The position numbers and the translations under genes were made by a program. DNA of 64,000 nucleotides from positions 33,292 to 97,291 of the forward strand of contig PDPG01000044.1 of NCBI GenBank assembly GCA_002747455.1. Direction: 5' to 3'. The notes under the pieces were generated by a model. It was not told the DNA's origin, did not search any database, and worked only from the letters and a program-made list of their open reading frames with translations. Of the stretch, positions 19,457 through 26,543 are shown in pieces. Source of the stretch: Pseudomonadota bacterium (lineage in GTDB: Bacteria > Pseudomonadota > Gammaproteobacteria > Thiotrichales > Thiotrichaceae). Positions within the stretch are counted from its first letter, which is position 1, and each line of letters opens with the position of its first letter.

Positions 19457-20407
19457 ATGAAAACTGCACCAACATTTGATCAACTACGCGCAACGGCTGA
19501 GAAAATCCATATTCACGGTCATCGTGGCGCACGCGGTATTTTGCCGGAGAATACACTGGAAGGTTTTCGTTTCACTTTCGATATAGGCGTTCGGGTGATC
19601 GAACTGGATGTGTTGATGTCAGCCGATGGTGTTCCGGTGATTACGCATAATCCGGTGTTACTGGCCGATGCAACGCGTGATTCACAAGGCCACTGGCTGG
19701 ACAATAGCACGACACCAATCAACTCACTCAGTGTTGCGGAGCTGCAAGCCTTAGATGTTGGTGGCTTGAGGTCAGGCAGTAGCTATGCAAAGCGTTTTCC
19801 TGATCAGGCATTTGTGAATGGGCTACGCATTCCCACGCTGGAGGCGGTGTGTCAGTTGATTCAACAGCCTGAATATCAGGACGTTTGGTTGAATCTTGAA
19901 ATTAAATCCGCACCAATTTTTCCTGGGCTGACCCCCGAGCCTGCTGCTTATATGACCCGCGTATTGGAAGTCATCCGCCAGTATCAGTTGCAAAACCGCA
20001 TTATTTTGCAATCTTTTGATTGGCGAATTGTGCATGAAAGCAAACGGCAGGAGCCGGATATACCACGTTCCTATTTAAGCTACGCTTCTACTGAAGGTCA
20101 TCCGCTGGAAGTGAATATCGGTGACGGTTCGCCGTGGATGGATGGTTTGTCGCTGGCTGATTATGACAATAGTTTACCTCAACTCGTTGCCGCAGCCGAT
20201 GGTCAAGTATGGGCACCAAATCATCGGGATCTTACCGAGCAGGCTATGCGCGAGGCGCGTGAGTGTGGCTTGATGGTGAATGTTTGGACAGTGAATGAAA
20301 TCGCGGATATTGACCGCATGGTAGCGCTGGGTGTGGATGGGATTATTACGGATTATCCAGGTAGGGTGCAGCGGCGGCTGTTGGATCATGGCTTTGCAGT
20401 TTCTTGA
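19457..20407 (+). CDS. glpQ: Glycerophosphodiester phosphodiesterase
   Basis: Hydrolyses deacylated phospholipids (glycerophosphodiesters) to glycerol-3-phosphate plus alcohol. The GDPD active-site signature is clear: HGHRGARGILPENTLEGF at residues 20-37, and ELDVLMSADGVPVITHNP with the catalytic Glu, Asp and His. The C-terminal VNVWTVNE and DGIITDYPG motifs close the TIM barrel. It is 316 aa with no signal peptide, so it is cytosolic. The last 139 bp of the gene (20253-20391) occur again at 21519-21660, part of a local rearrangement. Confidence 0.93.
   Translation: MKTAPTFDQLRATAEKIHIHGHRGARGILPENTLEGFRFTFDIGVRVIELDVLMSADGVPVITHNPVLLADATRDSQGHWLDNSTTPINSLSVAELQALDVGGLRSGSSYAKRFPDQAFVNGLRIPTLEAVCQLIQQPEYQDVWLNLEIKSAPIFPGLTPEPAAYMTRVLEVIRQYQLQNRIILQSFDWRIVHESKRQEPDIPRSYLSYASTEGHPLEVNIGDGSPWMDGLSLADYDNSLPQLVAAADGQVWAPNHRDLTEQAMREARECGLMVNVWTVNEIADIDRMVALGVDGIITDYPGRVQRRLLDHGFAVS
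20253..20391 (+). repeat. glpQ 3'-end repeat, copy 1 (within intact glpQ)
   Basis: The segment is repeated at 21519-21660 with about five substitutions and one 3-bp insertion by eye. This copy is the functional gene end. Confidence 0.9.
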
Positions 20408-20460
20408 AAGTCGAGGAGGGGGTGCAGGTACGCCACCCTCCTCTAGCTTGGTTGTCCTAT

Positions 20461-20517
20461 AATCAACCCTGCCGCCAAATCGTCTCAGCACCCTTATCTT
20501 CCAGCGTAATTCCAGCA
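20461..20517 (-). repeat. cysS 3'-end repeat (detached copy)
   Basis: 57 bp match the end of cysS at 22604-22660 with two substitutions, including the stop codon and the codons for the C-terminal residues TIWR-G. It is in the same orientation as cysS but severed from the gene, so it is a duplication scar. Confidence 0.9.
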
Positions 20518-20659
20518 AATAAATTGGTGGCGTTGGCATTATGTTCGAACCGGCTTAAAAATCGGGATATTATGGAATATTGCATGGTTACGGCGGCAGC
20601 CGATTGAGCTGCCTTTGTCACTGCTGGAAAAGAAAATAGCAGATCACCGGCAGGAATAA
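20518..20659 (+). pseudogene. Possible C-terminal remnant of an unknown gene
   Basis: Starting right at the cysS-copy junction, one plus-strand frame reads protein-like residues (WRWHYVRTGLK, WNIAWLRRQPIELPL, LLEKKIADHRQE) to a TAA at 20657-20659. There is no start codon at the junction, which suggests the tail of a gene cut by the rearrangement. I do not recognise the family and the call rests on residue composition alone. Confidence 0.3.
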
Positions 20660-20849
20660 GTGCATTTTATAAACTTGCTTGGACAACGGATAAGGCAGTT
20701 ACTGCAGGATAACTTACAAAAAGCCAGTTTTGTGGCGGAAATGCGGCTTTTTTTTGCCACCCGAAGTAGCCAGACGAACATAGTGCTTTCAGAATGTAGT
20801 GAATTTAGCTGCTGAATAAGAGCTGTTATGCGTAAAGGATTAATGCTAA

Positions 20850-21419
20850 ATGGTAATACGTATCTTAATTATTCTGGGTATTTGTGTTCTTCTAACGCCC
20901 ATAGTTGCTTGGTATGTTTACAAGCCTGTTCGTATATTTTGGCCAAGTATGGCCGGAGTCAAATGTGTACATAAAAATATCTGTATTGAAAACCCGAAAC
21001 AGCTTGAAATAGCTCAGAATCTTTACTCCAATGCAAAAACACACGTTCAGTCTACCGTCACTGATTTCGTAAATGATCCGCATTTTATATTTTGTGCGAG
21101 TCAATCTTGTTTCGAGGGTTTTGGTTTAAGCAAAGCAAGTGCACAATCATTCGGTACCATTACTACCGTTGTTGGTCCAAAAGGCTGGAAGCACCATATT
21201 ATTGCTCATGAGATGATTCATCACGTACAAAATGAACAGCTAGGTACCGCAAAGTTTGTTTCCTTACCCACTTGGTTTATTGAGGGTATGGCATATAGCC
21301 TTAGTCAAGATCCGAGAGCCTCCCTTCCTGAACCATGGGAGTCCCATAGAAGGACATTTAGCAAGTGGTATAAAACTATCGAATCTAGCAAACTATGGGA
21401 AGAAGCAAGAAAATTGTAG
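20850..21419 (+). CDS. Small membrane-anchored putative zinc metallopeptidase (HExxH)
   Basis: A 189-residue protein, family not recognised by name. A hydrophobic N-terminal helix (about residues 3-23) could be an anchor or uncleaved signal. The core has AHEMIHHVQNEQLG near residue 118, a canonical HExxH zinc motif, followed about 25 residues later by PTWFIEGMAYSLS, which could provide a third ligand Glu as in gluzincins. Two Cys pairs (CVHKNIC, CASQSC) may form disulfides, consistent with a periplasmic location. AAAGGA lies 11 nt before the ATG. The codon usage looks more AT-rich than its neighbours, and it lies between duplicated gene ends, so it was probably acquired horizontally. Confidence 0.75.
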   Translation: MVIRILIILGICVLLTPIVAWYVYKPVRIFWPSMAGVKCVHKNICIENPKQLEIAQNLYSNAKTHVQSTVTDFVNDPHFIFCASQSCFEGFGLSKASAQSFGTITTVVGPKGWKHHIIAHEMIHHVQNEQLGTAKFVSLPTWFIEGMAYSLSQDPRASLPEPWESHRRTFSKWYKTIESSKLWEEARKL

Positions 21420-21423
21420 AAAG

Positions 21424-21505
21424 ACATAATTGGGTAGCCGAGGATCTCTAACCTCAGCCCCACAACACCCTGCATACGGCTCCGCACAGGTTTTGAAGCT
21501 AAACC
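21424..21505 (-). mobile_element. Probable 3'-terminal fragment of a group II intron
   Basis: On the minus strand the sequence reads GGAGCCGTATGC, GGGTGTTGTGGGGC, then a hairpin GCTGAGG / CCTCGGC and ends CTACCCAATTAT. This resembles the domain V-VI end of bacterial group II introns, which typically carry GAGCCGTATGC and end in a short hairpin plus a TACCC-type tail. No reverse transcriptase remains. Assigned from memory of the motif, not from a covariance search. Confidence 0.45.
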
Positions 21506-21518
21506 ATGGCCGGTGGCA

Positions 21519-21660
21519 AGGCGCGTGAGTGTTGTTTGATGGTGAATGTTTGGACAGTAAATGAAATCGCGGATATTGACCGCATGGTGGCGCTGGGTGT
21601 GGATGGGATTATTACGGATTATCCGGGTAGGGTGCAGTGGCGGCGGCTGTTGGATCATGG
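21519..21660 (+). repeat. glpQ 3'-end repeat, copy 2 (detached)
   Basis: About 96% identical to 20253-20391, with a 3-bp insertion. It retains the codons for VNVWTVNE and DGIITDYPG but has no start and runs out of similarity after the GGATCATGG string. Non-coding scar. Confidence 0.92.
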
Positions 21661-21683
21661 GGTATCTTTTATGCTTTGATCTG

Positions 21684-21702
21684 TGTATCTATTAGATATA
21701 CA
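21684..21702 (+). promoter_or_regulatory. Candidate autoregulatory operator of the tacA-tacT pair
   Basis: An imperfect palindrome, TGTATCTA-TTAGATATACA, lies 36 bp before the antitoxin start. Antitoxins of this ribbon-helix-helix family bind such palindromes to repress their own operon. Not verified. Confidence 0.4.
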
Positions 21703-21737
21703 ATGGACTCATCAAATGAATCATGTGAGGTAGTGCG

Positions 21738-22037
21738 ATGCAATCAACAAACACAAAGCTGCTGGAAGGTCGTACCGCGCCAATCAATTTAAGGGCACAA
21801 CCGACACAACGGCAGATCATTGACAGAGCGGCGAGTTTAATGGGCAAGAATCGTTCTGATTTTATGTTGGAGGTTGCCTGCCGCGAAGCAATGAATGTTC
21901 TGCTCGATCAGCGCTTGTTTTTTCTTGATGGCGCCCAGTCTGCTGCGTTTGATGATGCGCTGAGTGCACCGATTGGAGCGGAACAGCAGGTGCGTATTCG
22001 TCAGTTACTCGACACAAAGTCACCATGGGAAAGCTAA
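21738..22037 (+). CDS. tacA: DUF1778 antitoxin (TacA family)
   Basis: A 99-residue ribbon-helix-helix antitoxin that neutralises a GNAT toxin and represses the operon. The DUF1778 hallmark is visible: INLRAQPTQRQIIDRAASLMGKNRSDFMLEVA, followed by the toxin-binding tail DQRLFFLDGAQSAAFDDALSAP. The stop overlaps the toxin start by 13 bp, typical of this type II module. GTGAGG precedes the ATG. It sits inside the duplicated glpQ-cysS junction, indicating horizontal gain. Confidence 0.93.
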   Translation: MQSTNTKLLEGRTAPINLRAQPTQRQIIDRAASLMGKNRSDFMLEVACREAMNVLLDQRLFFLDGAQSAAFDDALSAPIGAEQQVRIRQLLDTKSPWES

Positions 22038-22540
22038 GTCCGCCCAGACCCATTCACACCGAGGATGATGTGGGGCGGTTTTGCTGTGGTGAAGAGATAT
22101 TGGATCACTGGTTAAAAAATCGGTCTTTAAAGAATGAAGCTAGCGGAGCCTCCCGAACGTTTGTCGTATGTGATGAATCGCGTGTGGTTGCTTATTATGC
22201 GTTGGCGACTGGGAGTGTGCTGCTTGCGGAAGCACCGGGTAAGGTGAAGCGCAATATGCCAGACCCGATTCCTGTCATCGTTTTGGGACGTTTAGCAATT
22301 GATGAACAGTGGCATGGAAAAGGGTTGGGTAGGGGATTGCTGAAAGATGTATTACTCAGGTCGTTTAATGTGGCGCAGGAAGTTGGTGTGCGTGCGTTGA
22401 TGGTTCATGCGATGTCGGAAGGTGCCAAGCAATTCTATCTACACCACGGCTTTTCAGTTTCACCGATGGATGAAATGAAGTTGTTTATTCCGTTGTCAGC
22501 CAAAAATATACTTGGCCCGTCAGGTCATCGGGAAGCCTGA
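22025..22540 (+). CDS. tacT: GNAT-family toxin (TacT-like N-acetyltransferase)
   Basis: A 171-residue acetyltransferase; characterised homologues acetylate the amino group of aminoacyl-tRNAs and block translation. The acetyl-CoA binding region VLGRLAIDEQWHGKGLGRGLLKDVLLR (R/Q-x-x-G-x-G/A) is near residues 92-118. The catalytic Tyr is in KQFYLHHGF near residue 145. The N-terminal FCCGEEILDHWLKNRSLKNEASG is diagnostic for toxins of this group. Translationally coupled to tacA. Confidence 0.93.
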   Translation: MGKLSPPRPIHTEDDVGRFCCGEEILDHWLKNRSLKNEASGASRTFVVCDESRVVAYYALATGSVLLAEAPGKVKRNMPDPIPVIVLGRLAIDEQWHGKGLGRGLLKDVLLRSFNVAQEVGVRALMVHAMSEGAKQFYLHHGFSVSPMDEMKLFIPLSAKNILGPSGHREA

Positions 22541-22559
22541 GACTCCGCAAATGACAGGT

Positions 22560-22603
22560 GGAGGGTGACAAAAACGTCACTCTCCCAAGTCTGATTTTTT
22601 AAC
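22560..22603. terminator. Bidirectional hairpin between tacT and cysS
   Basis: GGAGGGTGAC pairs with GTCACTCTCC around an A-rich loop (22559-22585), followed on the plus strand by a T-run near 22595-22600. It can end transcription of tacT and, less clearly, of cysS. Confidence 0.6.
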
Positions 22604-22605
22604 AA

Positions 22606-23991
22606 TCAACCCCGCCGCCAAATCGTCTCAGCACCCTTATCTTCCAGCGTAATTCCGGCAGCTTTCAGCGCATCTCGAATAGCATCGGCTTTTGCCCAGT
22701 CTTTATTGGCTTTTGCCTGAATGCGTTCCTGAATCTTTGCTTCAATATCGGCTACGTCCAAGCCATCATCACTTGAGTTCCGTTGTAACCATTCATCTGG
22801 GTTCAGCTGAAGTAAACCCAGTATTGCCGCCAGTTTCTTTAACAAAGCACCTAGCGGTGCGGCAGCATCTGCACTGTCTGTTTGCCTGGTTTTGTTTAGG
22901 TCACGTGCTAAATCAAATAAGGTTGCCAGTGCCTCGGCTGTATTGAAATCATCATCCATCGCCGCGTAAAACTTATCTTCATAAGCCGTATCCGCTGTGG
23001 CCTCTGCTGGGGGCAGGCCGCGAAGGGCATTGTACAAGCGATCCAGGCCTGCAATGGCGCCATCCAATGACTCGCTGCTGTAGTTCAGTGGGCTGCGGTA
23101 GTTGCTGGATAACAGGAAGTAGCGCATGGCTTCTGGCGGGTAATTTTCCAATACATCCCGAATGGTGAAGAAGTTACCCAGTGACTTTGACATTTTCTCG
23201 TCATTAATGCGTACAAAGCCGTTGTGCATCCAGTAATTTGCAAAACGTTCACCCGTGCAGGCTTCGCTTTGTGCAATCTCATTTTCGTGATGTGGGAATT
23301 GCAAATCATGCCCACCGCCGTGGATGTCAAAGTGGTTGCCTAAAATTTTGGTAGACATGGCAGAGCATTCAATATGCCAGCCGGGGCGGCCATCTCCCCA
23401 AGGGGACTCCCAGAACGGCTCATTTGGTTTCGCCATTTTCCACAGTACAAAATCCAGTGGGTCATTTTTTGACTCCTCTACGGCGATACGCTCACCTGCC
23501 CGTAAATCATCCACTTTACGGCTAGAGAGTTTGCCGTACTCAGGAAAGCTGGAAACGTCGTAATATACATCGCCGTTACTGCCTTGATAGGCATGGCCTT
23601 TTTCGACCAAGGTACGAATCATGGCGATGATTTCAGGGATGTTTTCCGTGGCCTTCGGCTCGTATGTTGGTGGCAGCACATTCAACGCTCTCTCATCCTC
23701 ATGCATGGCATCAATAAAGCGTTCGGTCAATGCCAAAAACTCCTCACCTTTTTCATTGGCACGGGCAATGATTTTATCGTCAATATCGGTGATGTTTCTT
23801 ACATAGGTCACGTCGTAACCACGTGCCACCAAATAGCGATAAATGACGTCAAATGCCACAAGCACCCGTGCATGACCCAAGTGACAATAATCGTAAACGG
23901 TCATTCCACAGACGTAGATTTTTATTTTACCTTCAGTCAATGGTTTGAAGGTTTCTTTCTTATTAGTCAGACTGTTATAGATTTTTAGCAT
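22606..23991 (-). CDS. cysS: Cysteinyl-tRNA synthetase
   Basis: Class I aminoacyl-tRNA synthetase that charges tRNA-Cys. The HIGH-type motif is [12 protein letters not shown] near residue 36, zinc-site residues appear in [10 protein letters not shown] and [10 protein letters not shown], and the KMSKS motif is [11 protein letters not shown] near residue 267. I set the start at the ATG 23991-23989 ([12 protein letters not shown], 461 aa), matching the usual length, rather than 18 bp upstream. The C-terminal 57 bp exist as a detached copy at 20461-20517. It is divergent from a peptidyl-prolyl isomerase gene, a common order in this class. Confidence 0.96.
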   Translation of the reverse strand: MLKIYNSLTNKKETFKPLTEGKIKIYVCGMTVYDYCHLGHARVLVAFDVIYRYLVARGYDVTYVRNITDIDDKIIARANEKGEEFLALTERFIDAMHEDERALNVLPPTYEPKATENIPEIIAMIRTLVEKGHAYQGSNGDVYYDVSSFPEYGKLSSRKVDDLRAGERIAVEESKNDPLDFVLWKMAKPNEPFWESPWGDGRPGWHIECSAMSTKILGNHFDIHGGGHDLQFPHHENEIAQSEACTGERFANYWMHNGFVRINDEKMSKSLGNFFTIRDVLENYPPEAMRYFLLSSNYRSPLNYSSESLDGAIAGLDRLYNALRGLPPAEATADTAYEDKFYAAMDDDFNTAEALATLFDLARDLNKTRQTDSADAAAPLGALLKKLAAILGLLQLNPDEWLQRNSSDDGLDVADIEAKIQERIQAKANKDWAKADAIRDALKAAGITLEDKGAETIWRRG

Positions 23992-24106
23992 AGTATTTTG
24001 ACAGGTCATTTTGGGTTACAAAGGGTAATGTCCGCATGGTAGCAGAGCCGCTATGAATCCGCTATGATGCGCGCTTTAATCTCAAAAAATAATTAAGGGG
24101 CAAAAC

Positions 24107-24742
24107 GTGAAGCGCTTATTAGTAGGAATGCTGACCTTTTTTTTCTTGTTGAGTGGTTGTAATGCGAGCAATGAAACGCCCGCATCAAAGCCTGCTGAAC
24201 AAACGACGCAAACACAAACATCTGGAGTAGAAAAGTCGATGATTAATGTCAAAATGGAAACCAGTAAAGGGACCATCATGATGGAGCTGGATGCTGAAAA
24301 AGCACCGCTGACTGTTGCTAATATCGAAGCCTATATCAAAGATGGTTTCTACGATGGGTTGATCTTTCACCGTGTTATCCCGAACTTCATGATTCAAGGG
24401 GGTGGCATGAAGGCTGATATGAGCGAAAAATCTGATAAACGTCCACCGATAAAGAATGAAGCAAACAACGGCCTGAAAAACGATCGAGGTACGTTGGCGA
24501 TGGCGCGTACGAATGATCCACACTCTGCATCATCACAGTTCTTTATCAACCTGAAAGATAACGACTTTTTGAACTTTACCAGCGAATCACCTGCGGGCTG
24601 GGGCTATGCTGTATTCGGTAAAGTGACGGAAGGTATGGACGTGGTTGACGAGATCGCCAAAGTGAAGACAGGGAATCACGGTTATCATGGCGACGTACCA
24701 CTGGAGCCGGTTGTGATCAAAAGCGTAACCATTGTCGAATAA
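24107..24742 (+). CDS. Lipoprotein peptidyl-prolyl cis-trans isomerase (cyclophilin type)
   Basis: Cyclophilin that catalyses proline isomerisation, here envelope-attached. The N terminus is a lipoprotein signal with the lipobox LLSGC (Cys about residue 18), then a Thr/Gln/Ser-rich linker to about residue 43. The PPIase core has [20 protein letters not shown] with the catalytic Arg, plus LAMART and SSQFFINL. The GTG at 24107 is the start because AAGGGG precedes it by 6 nt. The cytosolic PpiB of other gammaproteobacteria sits in the same place between cysS and lpxH; the lipoprotein form here is a variation. Confidence 0.93.
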   Translation: MKRLLVGMLTFFFLLSGCNASNETPASKPAEQTTQTQTSGVEKSMINVKMETSKGTIMMELDAEKAPLTVANIEAYIKDGFYDGLIFHRVIPNFMIQGGGMKADMSEKSDKRPPIKNEANNGLKNDRGTLAMARTNDPHSASSQFFINLKDNDFLNFTSESPAGWGYAVFGKVTEGMDVVDEIAKVKTGNHGYHGDVPLEPVVIKSVTIVE

Positions 24743-24759
24743 TATAAGCGCGGATAGTT

Positions 24760-25488
24760 ATGTCACAGCGTGTCTGGTTTATTTCTGATTTGCATCTTGA
24801 TGTCAAACGCCCGCACATTATTCAGGCATTTGTACAGTTTCTGGAAGACACAAAGCAGCAAGCCGATGCGCTGTATATCTTGGGCGATCTGTTTGAATAC
24901 TGGATTGGTGATGACATTGTGGATTCGCCAGCCGGTCAGCTTGTAAAGCCGTTGTTAGCTGCACTGAAACAAGTATCTGACAGCGGCATTGAGCTTTATT
25001 TCACGCATGGCAATCGGGACTTTCTAGTCGGCGAGCGTTTCTCAGAAATGACCGGTTGCATCCTGTTGCCAGAGAAACACACTATTGACTTAAATGGCAC
25101 ACCAACGCTACTGATGCACGGTGATACGTTGTGTACCGACGATGTGGAGTATCTGAAGTTACGCGAGCTATTTTACGATGTCGAACGCCGCCAGCAGTTT
25201 CTGTCCCTGAGCTTTGAGGAGCGGGTGGCCGAGGCAAATCGCCTTCGTGAAATGTCGCGGCAAAAAATGCAGTATAAAACGCAAGACATTATGGACGTGA
25301 ACCAACAGGCTGTTGAACAAGCCATGACGGAAGCGGGGGTTACACAATTAATCCATGGCCATACTCACCGTCGGGCCATCCATGAGTTTGAACTCAACGG
25401 CCAACGTGCCAAGCGCATTGTCTTAGGCGACTGGTACGAACAAGTGAGTAGTTTGAAGGTTTCTGAGGGGCGGTTGGTGCTGGGGTAG
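24760..25488 (+). CDS. lpxH: UDP-2,3-diacylglucosamine diphosphatase LpxH
   Basis: Calcineurin-like metallophosphatase that cleaves UDP-2,3-diacylglucosamine to lipid X in lipid A synthesis at the inner-membrane face. Metal-binding motifs are all present: FISDLHLD (residues 6-13), LGDLFEYWIGDD, THGNRDFLVG, MHGDTLCTDD and HGHTHRRAIHE. At 242 aa it is standard. It is 17 bp downstream of the cyclophilin gene and co-directional, so probably one operon. The CRISPR-Cas locus starts 107 bp after it. Confidence 0.95.
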   Translation: MSQRVWFISDLHLDVKRPHIIQAFVQFLEDTKQQADALYILGDLFEYWIGDDIVDSPAGQLVKPLLAALKQVSDSGIELYFTHGNRDFLVGERFSEMTGCILLPEKHTIDLNGTPTLLMHGDTLCTDDVEYLKLRELFYDVERRQQFLSLSFEERVAEANRLREMSRQKMQYKTQDIMDVNQQAVEQAMTEAGVTQLIHGHTHRRAIHEFELNGQRAKRIVLGDWYEQVSSLKVSEGRLVLG

Positions 25489-25563
25489 TGGCTGACTCTT
25501 TGATTAGAGTGCCTTTTGACCGTACAAGATAATTTTTAAAGTGTTGCTTTTTGTGTCAGAATT

Positions 25564-25589
25564 ATCCGATATATCACTAATTTTCGGAT
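25564..25589 (+). repeat. Inverted repeat just upstream of cas1
   Basis: ATCCGA (25564-25569) and TCGGAT (25584-25589) flank a 14-nt AT-rich loop. The right arm covers the only Shine-Dalgarno-like GGA before the cas1 TTG start at 25596. It could be an operator or a translation-limiting hairpin, or chance. Confidence 0.35.
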
Positions 25590-25595
25590 TAAACA

Positions 25596-26543
25596 TTGGA
25601 TTACCTTACTGACCTAAAAGCAATACTCCACTCAAAACGCGCCAATATCTACTACCTTGAAAAATGCCGTGTCATGCAAAAAGACGGGCGTGTGTTGTTT
25701 CTTACCGAGGACAGGGTGGAGAGACAGTATTGGAACATTCCGATTGCCAACACCACTTGCATTTTACTGGGAACAGGCACATCTATAACGCAGGCAGCAG
25801 TGAGGATGTTGGCATCTGCTGGTGTATTAATTGGTTTTAGTGGGAGTGGCGGTACGCCATTACTTGCAGCCAATGAAGTCGAATGGCTATCCCCACAAAG
25901 TGAATATCGTCCCACTGGATACCTTCAGGGGTGGGTGAAGTTCTGGTTCGATGATGCCAAACGTTTTGCTGCGGCACAAAAAGTGCAACAGTTTCGCATT
26001 GAATACTTACGGCGGGTCTGGTCGAAAGATCGTGATCTAAAAGATGCAGGTTTTGACGTTGAAGACTCTGGCATTTCTAAAGCACTCGACCAATTCTCAA
26101 CTAAGATTGCCGATAGCAATAACGTGCAAAATTTGTTGTTGATTGAAGCACAGTTCACTAAAAATCTTTATAAAATTGCAGCAAACTGTACCAAACAAAC
26201 CGACTTTGTCCGTCAACACGACAGCGTGGATGATGCGAATACCTTTCTGAATCACGGTAATTATCTGGCCTATGGGCTGTCCGCGACAACACTGTGGGTG
26301 TTGGGCATTCCACATGGTTTTGCGGTGCTTCACGGCAAAACACGACGCGGGGCATTGGTGTTTGATGTAGCGGACTTGGTTAAAGATACGTTGATCTTAC
26401 CGTGGGCATTTATCTGCGCTAAAGAAGGTGCGACTGAGCAAGAATTTCGTCAGCAGTGCTTACAGAATTTCACACAACATAAGACTTTGGACTTTATGTT
26501 TGAGTGTGTGAAGGAGATTAGCCAAGGTGACTTTTTACCATGA
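25596..26543 (+). CDS. cas1: CRISPR-associated endonuclease Cas1, type I-F
   Basis: Integrase subunit that with Cas2 inserts new spacers at the leader end of the array. The I-F signature start LHSKRANIYYLEKCRV and DGRVLFLTE are present. The metal-binding Glu lies in LIEAQFTKNLYK, the His in LGIPHGFAVLHG and the Asp in ALVFDVADLVKD. It is 315 aa. The start codon is TTG at 25596: homologues begin at this position and the next ATG would delete about 26 conserved residues. It overlaps cas3 by 4 bp (ATGA) and is the first gene of the cas operon. Confidence 0.96.
   Translation: MDYLTDLKAILHSKRANIYYLEKCRVMQKDGRVLFLTEDRVERQYWNIPIANTTCILLGTGTSITQAAVRMLASAGVLIGFSGSGGTPLLAANEVEWLSPQSEYRPTGYLQGWVKFWFDDAKRFAAAQKVQQFRIEYLRRVWSKDRDLKDAGFDVEDSGISKALDQFSTKIADSNNVQNLLLIEAQFTKNLYKIAANCTKQTDFVRQHDSVDDANTFLNHGNYLAYGLSATTLWVLGIPHGFAVLHGKTRRGALVFDVADLVKDTLILPWAFICAKEGATEQEFRQQCLQNFTQHKTLDFMFECVKEISQGDFLP

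Larger units (their letters stand above)
20408..20849. other. Gene-poor scar between glpQ and the HExxH gene
   Basis: This 442-bp stretch holds a GC hairpin after glpQ (GAGGAGGG 20413-20420 with CCCTCCTC 20436-20443), the 57-bp copy of the cysS 3' end (20461-20517), a short plus-strand open frame to the stop at 20659 that may be a gene remnant, and a terminator-like hairpin (AAAAAGCC with GGCTTTTTTTT, about 20718-20753). No intact gene was recognised. Confidence 0.7.
21420..21737. other. Gene-free stretch between HExxH gene and toxin-antitoxin pair
   Basis: It contains the putative group II intron tail (21424-21505), the detached glpQ 3' copy (21519-21660) and the promoter/operator region of the antitoxin. 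No additional gene was seen. Confidence 0.75.

Noticed and set aside
20700..21740. Integron gene cassettes around the HExxH gene (a GTTATGC string lies before it)
   Set aside because: I could not find paired attC boxes or an integron integrase; one short string is not enough.
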